From: Pseudomonadota bacterium
Lineage (GTDB): Bacteria > Myxococcota_A > Bradymonadia > Bradymonadales > GCA-2716585
NCBI GenBank assembly: GCA_005804885.1
Contig: SYOX01000018.1
Location: forward strand, 1 to 46,446
Direction of reading: 5' to 3'
DNA length: 46,446 nucleotides
A model generated the notes under the pieces. The model did not search any database. It saw nothing but the letters and a program-made list of their open reading frames with translations, and was not told where the DNA came from. Position numbers and translations under genes: made by a program. Every line of letters starts with the position of its first letter. The stretch's first letter is position 1. This document shows, piece after piece, positions 35,812 through 43,549 of this stretch.

Positions 35812-37140
35812 TCAGGGCAGAGTGCGGGCGACCCGGAAGCCCTGGTTGTTGCGGCGCTCGGACGGCGAGCTCTGGCCCCGGAAGGCGGCGCGGCAATGGC
35901 GGGCATTGCTGATCCAGCTGCACCCCCGCGTCACGCGCGGCAACCCGTCGCCGACCTCGGGCGTCGGCAGCGCCTCCACCGGGGCCATCGGCGCCATCCC
36001 ACGGATCCCCTGCGCGACCGGGGCGCCCTCGGTCTGCTCCAGGCTCCCCTCCGGATCGCCCTCCTGGGCCGGGCGCTCGGGCTGCTCCTCCTCAAGCGGC
36101 TTGGGACCCTGACGCATCGAGCGGGTCGGATCGCCGGGGTTGGTCGTGTTGACGAGGTCATAGGGGGCGTACTCGTCCCAGACCCACTCCCACACGTTGC
36201 CGAGCATGTCCGACAGCCCCCACGCGTTGGGCGCCAGCGTCCCCACCTCGGCCGGGCCGCAGCGCCGCGCCTCGACCCCGCGAAGCTCGACATCATCGCA
36301 GTCGAAGCCGCCAGGCCACGTCACGCCGCTGTTGCCGGCGTAGCGCACCGCGCCGTCGAGCGCCGGCGCCCGGTTGGCCCCCACGACCTCAAGCTCGACC
36401 TCCGGGTTGACCTTGCGCACGTCGGCGCGGGCGGCGTACTCCCACTCCGCCTCCGTCGGCAGCCGCCACCCGATGCACGCGAGCCCCTCGGGCCAGCGCA
36501 CCGCCCGCGACTGCGCCGCGTCGCCCTTGTTGTAAGGCGATCCTCCAGCGTTGAGGTAGCACACCGGCCGGCCCTCCAGCAGCGAGAGCGCGTTGGCGTA
36601 GGCCACCGCCTCGTACCACGTCACCCGCTCCACCGGGCAGCGCTCCCCACACGACACAAAGGTCGACGGCGGCTCCTCGCCCATCACCTCCCTCCACTGC
36701 GCCTGGGTCACCTCGGTGGACTGGATCTGGAAGCCGCGCGTCAGCTCCACCACATGGCTCTCCTCGTCAAGCCCGCGCCAGCGCGCGTCGCGAGGCGTCC
36801 CCATCTTGAACTTCCCCGCCGAGATCGACACGAAGCCCTCGGGCCCGCCGCTCTCGGCGCCCCCCCTCAAGCCCTCGTCGATCTCGGACGCCCCCTCTCG
36901 CGGGGCGCCGCACCGCGCGATCAACTCGGCCATCAGCGCGTCGAGCGCCACATCCCGCTCCGGCAGCAGCGCCCCGGCGGCCTGCTGGCACAGCTCCAGC
37001 GCCTTGCAGGGGTCGTCGGCGTCCTTGCACGCGGCGATGAGCGCCTCGGCCGCGCCCCGATCCTGCGCCGCTGCCGCCGCACCCCAGAGGGCGCCCACGA
37101 ACGCGAACAAACCCAACACCCTGTGACCGCGACCGCCCAT
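35812..37140 (-). CDS. FGE/SUMF1-fold protein, exported, probably not a sulfatase activator
   Basis: 442 aa. Signal peptide (1-26, AAA-QD), a Cys-containing helical stretch (30-95), then the formylglycine-generating-enzyme-like domain: FVSISAGKFKMGTP (~102), STEVTQAQW (~140), CPVERVTWYEAVAYANAL (in part, ~167), WRLPTEAEWEYAARA (~222) and AWGLSDMLGNVWEWVWD (~303). An unusual ~55-residue low-complexity insert (~335-395) precedes RVTRGCSW and NQGFRVARTL. The paired catalytic cysteines of true FGE are not seen at the expected place after RGGSW, so it is likely a binding or scaffold version, common in secreted proteins of this group. Confidence 0.85.
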   Translation of the reverse strand: MGGRGHRVLGLFAFVGALWGAAAAAQDRGAAEALIAACKDADDPCKALELCQQAAGALLPERDVALDALMAELIARCGAPREGASEIDEGLRGGAESGGPEGFVSISAGKFKMGTPRDARWRGLDEESHVVELTRGFQIQSTEVTQAQWREVMGEEPPSTFVSCGERCPVERVTWYEAVAYANALSLLEGRPVCYLNAGGSPYNKGDAAQSRAVRWPEGLACIGWRLPTEAEWEYAARADVRKVNPEVELEVVGANRAPALDGAVRYAGNSGVTWPGGFDCDDVELRGVEARRCGPAEVGTLAPNAWGLSDMLGNVWEWVWDEYAPYDLVNTTNPGDPTRSMRQGPKPLEEEQPERPAQEGDPEGSLEQTEGAPVAQGIRGMAPMAPVEALPTPEVGDGLPRVTRGCSWISNARHCRAAFRGQSSPSERRNNQGFRVARTLP

Positions 37141-37261
37141 CTCGCCCTCACCTCGACCGCATCCTCACGAAGATGCGCGATCCCCCTCTCCCCAGCAAGC
37201 CTTGATCGCCGCCGCCAACGCGCTATCCTCCACCCCGCCCCTCGCCTGAAGGCCTCGCCCC

Positions 37262-37891
37262 ATGCTCTTGATCGCCACTCTGACGCTCCTGATCCTCCTG
37301 GCCCTCTCCGGCGCCCTGCCCGACACCCGCCAGACCCCGGCGCTCGGCCTGCTCCTCTACGGCGGCCTGCTGGCCGCCCTCATCGCGCTCCGCCTCTGGC
37401 TGATGGCCTCGACCCGCGCCAGGCTCCGCGCCCACTTCCAGACCACCCTGACCCGCGTCCTGACCGGCATCGGCCGCTTTGAGGATCTCTGTCGCGGCTT
37501 CGAAAGCCACCACCGCCCGCACCCGGCCACCCCCGGCGCCCTCAACCAGCTCGACCAATTCTTGAGCCGGGTCGACGAGGCCGACCCCCTGCTGCTCTGG
37601 CCCCACATCGACGGCGGCTGGCACTGCGACCGCGCCGCGGACGGGCTCCTCAACCTGATCGAGGGGCTCTCCGAGGTCAGCCGCGAGCCCATGGGCTTCA
37701 AACCCCAAGTCCAACACGCGCGCGAGGCTGAGATCATCCAGGCCGCTCACGCCCTGAAGGACGATCTCGGCGCGCTGCGCGACCTGGCCAGACGGCACGG
37801 CCGCGCCCACGGCGATGCCATGGGGTACACCCTGGTCGTCCTGTGCGCCCTCACCGCCCTGTGGGCGCTGTCGAGCGCCCTGCCGCTCTGA
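37262..37891 (+). CDS. Membrane protein of unknown function
   Basis: 209 aa. Two N-terminal transmembrane helices (about 2-20 and 27-48), a cytoplasmic helical region (50-185) with Arg/His-rich stretches and a C-terminal transmembrane helix (189-206). No recognisable domain. It is divergent from the FGE-fold gene (121 bases between starts) and convergent with hisZ (46 bases between stops). Confidence 0.7.
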   Translation: MLLIATLTLLILLALSGALPDTRQTPALGLLLYGGLLAALIALRLWLMASTRARLRAHFQTTLTRVLTGIGRFEDLCRGFESHHRPHPATPGALNQLDQFLSRVDEADPLLLWPHIDGGWHCDRAADGLLNLIEGLSEVSREPMGFKPQVQHAREAEIIQAAHALKDDLGALRDLARRHGRAHGDAMGYTLVVLCALTALWALSSALPL

Positions 37892-37937
37892 ATCGCGCGA
37901 CAGATCCAAAAACATCATCAAAACAAGAACTTGCAGA

Positions 37938-39713
37938 TCAAATCTGGCGCGGCGAAGCGCCGCCGAACATGATCATCAGATCCTGCTCGGAGACGACCGT
38001 GCTCGATCCGGTGGGGATGTCGATCAGATGGAGGCCATCGGCGCTCAAGAGGGCGTGGCGGTAGGGCGCGCCAGGGAGACGCGCCAGCGCCTCGATCAGC
38101 CGCGCCGCCGACTTGCTCTGCGTCGGGTTGTCCTCGACGGGGTCTGATTGTTCCTCAACGGGGTCTTCTGGTTCCCCGACGGGGTCTATCACCTCAGGAT
38201 GAAAGGCGACCGCGCAGCCGGAGCGCCCGAGACGCTCTGCGATCCCGATGGCTCGCGCGGCGTCGGCCTCCTGGGCGGTGAAGCAGATCAGTATGGGTTC
38301 GCGGGGCACGAAGCGACGGCGCGCGAAGGAGTCGCCTTTGAGCAGGGCGAGCGCGGCGAGGCAACGCTCAAGGCCGAGGGCGAAGCCGCAGGCGGGCATT
38401 GGCATGGCGCCAACGGCCTCCATGACGCCGTCGTAGCGGCCGCCGCCGACGATCTGGCTGACGTCGGGGCCGAGCACGGGGGCGTCGATCTCGAAGAGGT
38501 AGCCGGTGTAGAAGCCGCCCCAGCGGGTGGCCCCGAGGCTGAAGCGCAAGGTCAGCGGGGCGAGGTCTTCGGCGCAGTCCTCGATATGTCCGAGGGCGGC
38601 GATGAGGACGTCCGCCGGATCTGTGGGCTCCCCGATCGCGCCAGATCGCTCCCTGACCGGGTCTGATTGTTCCTCGACAGGGTCAGTTGTTCCTCGACGG
38701 GGTCTCTCGACGGGGTCGGATTGTTCCTCGACGGGGTCTTCTGGTTCCCCGACGGGGTCTTCTGGTTCCCCGACGGGGTCTTCTGGTTCCCCGACGGGGT
38801 CTTTCATCAAAGGATGGAGGCTGTCTGCGAGCTCTCCCAGGCTGGCCGCCGACCATGTCATCCTCAGGAGCGCCTCGCGGCGGGCGGCGTCGAGGCCGAG
38901 CTCGCTGGCCAGGGCCGAGAGCTTGTCCTCCAGGGCCTTCAAGGTCCTTTCGGCGCTCTGGATGTCCTCGGCGCTGAGCTCCTGGCGCACGGACTGGCGC
39001 AGCTCGGCCAGGAGCGAGGGCAGATCCGGGTGCTCTCTGGGGTCGACGCGGCGCCGCCGCCCGGTCGCAGGGTCCAGGGTGAGATCGGCGCCGGTCCGCG
39101 CGGGATCGAGACGATCTCTGAGCCTCGACAGCGCGTCGATCAGCGCGGAGAGGCGAGCGAGGGTCTGCGGGTTCTGGGTCAGCCGGGAGAGGATCGAAGA
39201 GCGCAGCCGCGCGTGGCCGACGCGGACGGCGCCGCCGGGCAGCCCCATCTCAAGCAGCGCGGCGCGGGCGAGGCTGAGGATCTCGACGTCGGCGCCGCGC
39301 AGGCTCTGGGGGTGGTCGCCGATGCGCTCCAGGCCCATCTGATGGAAGCAGCGGCGGCGCAGGTCGCGGACGCGCTCGTGGCGGTAGGCCGTGCCTGAGA
39401 CGGCGACGCGAAAGGGCGTGGCGGGGGGCAGGCCGCCGTCGAGGCGTCCGGCGACGGCGCGGCAGAGGCTCGCGGTCAGGTCGGGCCGGAGGGCGTACTC
39501 GCGGTCGGTGGTGAAGGTCACGAGGCGCTGGCGGACCTCCTGGCCGTAGAGGCGCCCGTAGAGATCGCAGGCCTCGTAGGTCGGCAGGCGCATCAGGCGG
39601 TAGCCTCGGCTGCGCCACAGGTTCAGCAGGCTCGCCTCGGCGCCGAGGTGCAGCTCGGCCTCGTCGGGCAGGAGATCAGGGGCGCCCGGCGGGGCCTCGA
39701 AGTGTTCGGTCAA
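37938..39713 (-). CDS. hisZ: ATP phosphoribosyltransferase regulatory subunit with heptapeptide inserts
   Basis: 591 aa; typical HisZ is near 390 aa. HisZ is a catalytically inactive histidyl-tRNA synthetase paralogue that activates short-form HisG in histidine synthesis. The class II fold shows ALRPDLTASLCRAVAGR (74-90), YRHERVRDLRRRCFHQMGLERIG (in part, motif 2, ~110-132), GGGRYDGVM (423-431) and CGFALGLERC (442-451, motif 3). The catalytic RGLDYY-type loop is replaced by TRWGGFYTG, favouring HisZ over HisS. Two inserts of the heptad DPVGEPE/DPVEEQS sit at 305-367 and 510-527. The TTG start at 39713 has GGGAGG six bases upstream and overlaps the dsbA-like gene stop. Confidence 0.78.
   Translation of the reverse strand: MTEHFEAPPGAPDLLPDEAELHLGAEASLLNLWRSRGYRLMRLPTYEACDLYGRLYGQEVRQRLVTFTTDREYALRPDLTASLCRAVAGRLDGGLPPATPFRVAVSGTAYRHERVRDLRRRCFHQMGLERIGDHPQSLRGADVEILSLARAALLEMGLPGGAVRVGHARLRSSILSRLTQNPQTLARLSALIDALSRLRDRLDPARTGADLTLDPATGRRRRVDPREHPDLPSLLAELRQSVRQELSAEDIQSAERTLKALEDKLSALASELGLDAARREALLRMTWSAASLGELADSLHPLMKDPVGEPEDPVGEPEDPVGEPEDPVEEQSDPVERPRRGTTDPVEEQSDPVRERSGAIGEPTDPADVLIAALGHIEDCAEDLAPLTLRFSLGATRWGGFYTGYLFEIDAPVLGPDVSQIVGGGRYDGVMEAVGAMPMPACGFALGLERCLAALALLKGDSFARRRFVPREPILICFTAQEADAARAIGIAERLGRSGCAVAFHPEVIDPVGEPEDPVEEQSDPVEDNPTQSKSAARLIEALARLPGAPYRHALLSADGLHLIDIPTGSSTVVSEQDLMIMFGGASPRQI
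38133..38186 (-). repeat. Heptapeptide-coding repeat, array 2 in hisZ
   Basis: Three 21-base units encoding DPVGEPE, DPVEEQS and a partial DPVE, inserted before the last C-terminal segment. Unit sequence matches array 1 of the same gene 430 bases away. Confidence 0.9.
38613..38801 (-). repeat. Heptapeptide-coding repeat, array 1 in hisZ
   Basis: Three DPVGEPE units, DPVEEQS, a broken unit (DPVERPRRGTT), a second DPVEEQS, then decaying units (DPVRERS, GAIGEPT). The 21-base unit on the plus strand contains TCCCCGACGGGGTCT, which also occurs in both copies of the dispersed intergenic repeat. Confidence 0.9.
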
Positions 39714-40360
39714 GGTGAACCTCCCAGATGCGCAACACCAAGATCCTCAAAGACTTTTTCAAAAATCTCGGCCGGCTGCGCGCCGACGACGCGGCGGTCG
39801 GCGCGCTCCTGGCCGTCGACGAAGGGGCGAAAGACGGGCACGCCCATGACGAGGGCGTCAAAGCCCTCGTTCTTGAGCTCAAGCAGCCGCGCGTCGAGGG
39901 CGAAGTCGCGGGCGGCGGCCTCGACGGCCTTGAGGACCTCGGGTTGGCCGATCGGCGACACCTCGGCGGCCAGCGCCACCACCACGTCCGGGTCGCCGAT
40001 GTCGGCGCCCTCGACAAACATGGCGCGGTAGATTCGGCGGCGCAGCGCGTCGGCGGCGGCCTCGGAGGTCTGCTGGGCGGCGAGGATCGCGCCCAGGGCG
40101 CGGCGGGTGTTGGGGAAGGAGGAGGGGGGGTTGAAGGGCACCTTGAGGGCGGCGGCCAGCCCGAGCACCTGCCGCCAGAGCGGGGCGGCGCGCTCCTGGC
40201 GGGCTTCGGTCAGCGCGACGCCCTGGAGCGGCACCTCGGGGTGCAGTTCGAAGGGCACCCACAGCGTCTCAAAGCTCCAGCGGCCGCGCAGATCGTCGAT
40301 TACGGATTCTCCGAGGTAGCAGAAGGGACAGCTCAGGTCGGTGTGCATGACGAGTCGCAT
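39710..40360 (-). CDS. DsbA-family oxidoreductase/isomerase (FrnE-like)
   Basis: 216 aa from the ATG at 40360 (GGAG four bases upstream). Thioredoxin fold with an inserted helical domain. Active site is DLSCPFCYLG (CPFC, residues ~11-14). The sequence LHPEVPLQG, RRALGAILAAQ and a cis-Pro loop at GVPVFRPF (~180) match the FrnE/2-hydroxychromene-2-carboxylate isomerase-like subgroup, which acts in the cytoplasm on glutathione- or thiol-type substrates. No signal peptide. The stop overlaps the TTG start of hisZ, so the two are coupled, an unusual pairing. Confidence 0.88.
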   Translation of the reverse strand: MRLVMHTDLSCPFCYLGESVIDDLRGRWSFETLWVPFELHPEVPLQGVALTEARQERAAPLWRQVLGLAAALKVPFNPPSSFPNTRRALGAILAAQQTSEAAADALRRRIYRAMFVEGADIGDPDVVVALAAEVSPIGQPEVLKAVEAAARDFALDARLLELKNEGFDALVMGVPVFRPFVDGQERADRRVVGAQPAEIFEKVFEDLGVAHLGGSP

Positions 40361-40535
40361 GGGGCTCCGAGGCATGGTACGGGGACTCTTTCACGGAGCA
40401 CGGCGCCATTGCAAGGCGGGTTCAATTCGAGGCGTCAAGAATCTGGCGACTGGACGCGGGCGCGGCGTGTCCGGTAGATCGATGGCGGGCCCGGTCGGCA
40501 CGCTGAGTCGCCGGGGGTCGAGGGAGGTCGGGGGA

Positions 40536-42569
40536 ATGGCTGAGATGGTGACGCTCACGGGGATGGATCTGGGGCTGGCGGACGTGCTGGCGGTGGCGCG
40601 CGAGGGGGCGCGGGCGCGGCTGGACGAGGCCGCCAAGGCGCGGATGCGCCGATCGAGGGCGGTGGTGGATCGGCTGCTGGGCGACAGGGTCAAGGTCTAC
40701 GGGTTGACGACGGGCTTTGGCAGCAAGAAGAACGTCTTCATCGACCCGGCCGAGACGCAGCAGCTCCAGCGCAACCTGATCCGCTCGCACAGCTGCGGGG
40801 TCGGGTCGCCCTTGCCGGAGGACGTGACGCGGGCGACGATCCTGCTGCGGGCCAACACGCTGGCGCGGGGGATGTCGGGGATCCGGGTGGAGGTGGTCGA
40901 GTCGCTCTTGAAGTTGCTGGACTTGAACATCTACCCCTTCATCCCCGAGAAGGGGTCGCTGGGGGCGTCGGGGGATCTGGCGCCGTTGAGCCACCTGGCG
41001 CTGGTGTTGATGGGGGACCCGGCGGGGCGGATCTTCAACCCGGAGGCGCCGGCCGTCGAGGGCGAGCCGGGGCTGGCGCGCGATTCGAAGGCGCGGGTGG
41101 AGGCGCGCTGGGGGGACTTCGTGGCCTCGACGCCGGAGCGGCTGCGCGCGCTGGGCTTCGAGCCGGTGGTGCTGGAGGCCAAGGAGGGGCTGGCGCTCAA
41201 CAACGGCACGCAGGTCATGACGGCCATCGGCCTGCTGACGGTGGCCGACGCCAGGACGCTGACGATCAGCGGCGAGGGCGCCTGCGCGATGAGCTTCGAG
41301 GCGCTCAAGGGGGTGCCGAGGGCCTTTGACGCTGCGCTGCACGCGGCGCGGCCCCACGCAGGGCAGCGGCAGAGCGCCGGGGCGCTGCGGGCCTACACCC
41401 AGGACAGCCAGATCCTGAGCCTCCCGCTGAACATGGCCTGGGTCAACTCGGCCATCCGGGCGCTGTGGGACGCGCGCTTCCACCTTGACCGGGGCAACAC
41501 GCCGCTGACGGACGACATCTGCGACAACGTCAACGCCGCGCTGGCCGATCTGGATGAGCTCCAGCGCGATCCCGAGGCGCCGATCGCGGGGTTGGACCCC
41601 TCCGACGCCGAGGTGGGCCTTGCGCGCTACCGGGCGGCGCTGGAGCCGATCAAGGCCACCCTCCTGACGATCTACCGATCGCTGCTCTCAGGGGCGCTGC
41701 CGCTGGAGGTCCAGCAGGCCCAGGCCGACCTGGCCGTCGCCCTGGACAGCCTGGAGCGGGCGGTGCCGGCGATGCCCTCGGTTCAGGACAGCTACTCGCT
41801 GCGCTGCGCGCCCCAGGTCATGGGCGCGGTGCGGCAGGCCATCGACCACGTCGAGGGGGTCCTGCTCGTGGAGGCCAACAGCGTCGTCGACAACCCGTTG
41901 ATCTTCCCGCCCGAGCAGGACGAGGCCGGTCGGCCGATGCCGGTGGACGATCTGGTCGCCTACAAGGCGGCGCTGACCTCGGCGATGTGCCGACGGGCGG
42001 TGTGCTCGGGCGGGAACTTCCACGGCGAGCCGGTGGCCCTGGTGATGGATTACCTGGCCGTGGCGCTGGCCGAGCTGGGCAACATCTCCGAGCGGCGCAC
42101 CGCCCATATGATCGACGGCCACCTCAACAACGGCCTGCCCAGCCTGCTGATCGACAAGGCCGGGCTCAACAGCGGCTTCATGATCCCGCAGTACACGGCC
42201 GCGGCGCTGGTGAGCGAGAACAAGGCGCTGGCCCACCCGGCCAGCGTCGACTCCATCCCCTCGTGCGAGAACACCGAGGATCACGTCAGCATGGGGACCA
42301 TCGCGGCCCGAAAGGCCCGCCAGATCCTCCTGAACGCCGAGCAGGTCGTCGCGATCGAGGTCCTGACCGCCTTCCAGGCGCTCCACTTCCACCGGCCGCT
42401 GGCGCCGGGGTCGGCCAGCCGCGCCCTGCTGGCGCTGCTGCGCGAGGCGGGCGTCGAGTTCGTCGCCGACGACCGCCCGCTCTACCCCGACATGGCCCGC
42501 GTCGTGGCGCTGATCCGCGGCGGGCGGCTGCGCGACGCCATCACCCCCCTGCTGGGCGAGGGCGGCTGA
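40536..42569 (+). CDS. hutH: Histidine ammonia-lyase with a ~120-residue insertion
   Basis: 677 aa from the ATG at 40536 (GGGAGG eight bases upstream); usual length is about 510. Converts histidine to urocanate. The MIO cofactor triad is Ala144-Ser145-Gly146 (GSLGASGDLAPLSH), with the catalytic Tyr in YGLTTGFG (Tyr55), SHSCGVG (His85, the residue that favours histidine over aromatic substrates), NGTQ (~223), VQDSYSLRC (~416), NSVVDNPLIF, SGGNFHGEP, ISERR, NSGFMIPQYTAAAL and EDHVSMG. Between GQRQSAGALRAYTQDSQIL and PSVQDSYSLRC lies an insert at about 295-413, where classical enzymes have only a few residues. Its stop is 7 bases from the convergent fliA stop. Confidence 0.92.
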   Translation: MAEMVTLTGMDLGLADVLAVAREGARARLDEAAKARMRRSRAVVDRLLGDRVKVYGLTTGFGSKKNVFIDPAETQQLQRNLIRSHSCGVGSPLPEDVTRATILLRANTLARGMSGIRVEVVESLLKLLDLNIYPFIPEKGSLGASGDLAPLSHLALVLMGDPAGRIFNPEAPAVEGEPGLARDSKARVEARWGDFVASTPERLRALGFEPVVLEAKEGLALNNGTQVMTAIGLLTVADARTLTISGEGACAMSFEALKGVPRAFDAALHAARPHAGQRQSAGALRAYTQDSQILSLPLNMAWVNSAIRALWDARFHLDRGNTPLTDDICDNVNAALADLDELQRDPEAPIAGLDPSDAEVGLARYRAALEPIKATLLTIYRSLLSGALPLEVQQAQADLAVALDSLERAVPAMPSVQDSYSLRCAPQVMGAVRQAIDHVEGVLLVEANSVVDNPLIFPPEQDEAGRPMPVDDLVAYKAALTSAMCRRAVCSGGNFHGEPVALVMDYLAVALAELGNISERRTAHMIDGHLNNGLPSLLIDKAGLNSGFMIPQYTAAALVSENKALAHPASVDSIPSCENTEDHVSMGTIAARKARQILLNAEQVVAIEVLTAFQALHFHRPLAPGSASRALLALLREAGVEFVADDRPLYPDMARVVALIRGGRLRDAITPLLGEGG

Positions 42570-42580
42570 GCGCCGCTCAG
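42566..42580. other. Palindrome over two convergent stop codons
   Basis: CTGAGCG-C-CGCTCAG: one 15-base inverted repeat holds the TGA of hutH (42567-42569) and the TGA of fliA on the other strand (42579-42577). In RNA it gives a 6-bp stem with a 3-nt loop on either strand. Confidence 0.85.
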
Positions 42581-43407
42581 TCCAGGCACTCCAGCTGGGA
42601 GCGCAGGGCCATGATGATGGCCTTGTGGATCTGCGAGATCCGCGACTCGGTCAACCCCAGGACCTGCCCGATCTGACGGAAGTTGAGCCCCTCCTGGTAG
42701 TGCAGCGCCATGATGAGCTGATCGCGCTCGTCGAGCTGGGCGATGCGGCGCGCGATAAGCTCCATCTTCTCGCGCCGGAGCAGCATCTTGAAGGCGTCGT
42801 ACTCCCCCTCGAAGTCGTCGTCCGCCTCGGGCAGGAAGGCCAGGTTGACCACGGGCGCGACCTGACCCGGCGTCGACGTGGACGCGCCGCCGGTGTGGTG
42901 GTCGACCGCCTCGTCGTTGTAGGCCACCGTGCAGGTCCGCTCCACCTGCGCGCGGAAGTCCTGATACTCCCCCAGGCTCATCTCCAGCTCGGCGGCGGCC
43001 TCGACCTCGCTGGGCTCCCGACCCAGCTCCTGGGTCAGGCGGCGCAGCGCCCGATCGGCCCGCTTCTGCCGGGTGCGCAGCACCCTCGGCATGGGGTCGA
43101 GGTGGCGCAGCTCGTCCAGCACCGCACCCCGGATCCTGTGCTCGGCGTAGCAGGCGAAGTCCGTGCAGCGATCGGCCCTGAACTTCTCGATCGCGTCCAT
43201 CAGCCCCAGCGCCCCGACGCTGTACAGATCCTCGATCTGCGCGTAGGGCGGCAGGCGGCGCGCCATCCGACCGACGACCTTCCCGATCAGCGGCGCGAAG
43301 CGCTCGGCCACCTCGCGGGGGTGCGTCTGGCACAGCCGCTCGATCTCGTGCATGTCGAGCTGGGCGACCTCGGAGATGTTCGCGTACGTCACCTGTGAGT
43401 TCAGCAT
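42577..43407 (-). CDS. fliA: Flagellar/motility sigma factor (sigma-28, FliA-like)
   Basis: 276 aa. Alternative sigma factor for late flagellar or motility genes. Region 2 shows IEDLYSVGALGLMDAIEKF and TDFACYAEHRIRGAVLDELR (about residues 57-100); region 3 follows (~115-165); region 4 ends with IGQVLGLTESRISQIHKAII (about 245-265), the helix-turn-helix for the -35. Slightly longer than the E. coli protein, with a Thr/Gly-rich linker around 170-190. AGGAGG seven bases before the ATG. A sigma-54-type promoter lies at 43494-43509 in the gap after flhF. Confidence 0.93.
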   Translation of the reverse strand: MLNSQVTYANISEVAQLDMHEIERLCQTHPREVAERFAPLIGKVVGRMARRLPPYAQIEDLYSVGALGLMDAIEKFRADRCTDFACYAEHRIRGAVLDELRHLDPMPRVLRTRQKRADRALRRLTQELGREPSEVEAAAELEMSLGEYQDFRAQVERTCTVAYNDEAVDHHTGGASTSTPGQVAPVVNLAFLPEADDDFEGEYDAFKMLLRREKMELIARRIAQLDERDQLIMALHYQEGLNFRQIGQVLGLTESRISQIHKAIIMALRSQLECLD

Positions 43408-43493
43408 GTCACTGCCTCCTAATGCGCCCGGCCAGGCGGCCGAGAGACTCGGGCTTCAAGAGCCGATTGCGTTGACTTCCGATTTCTTGTCAA

Positions 43494-43509
43494 TGCGAGA
43501 GGCGTGCCA
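43494..43509 (-). promoter_or_regulatory. Sigma-54-type promoter upstream of fliA
   Basis: On the minus strand TGGCACG (43509-43503), four bases, TCGCA (43498-43494): GG and GC are spaced correctly for -24/-12, with one mismatch to TTGCA. The ATG is about 75 bases past the expected start. Directly upstream, GTCAA-AGCC-TTGAC is a perfect inverted repeat, and CCTTGACGGATCG overlaps its right half. Confidence 0.65.
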
Positions 43510-43549
43510 ACCTCGATCCGTCAAGGCTTTGACAGGCCGACCTCGCCGC

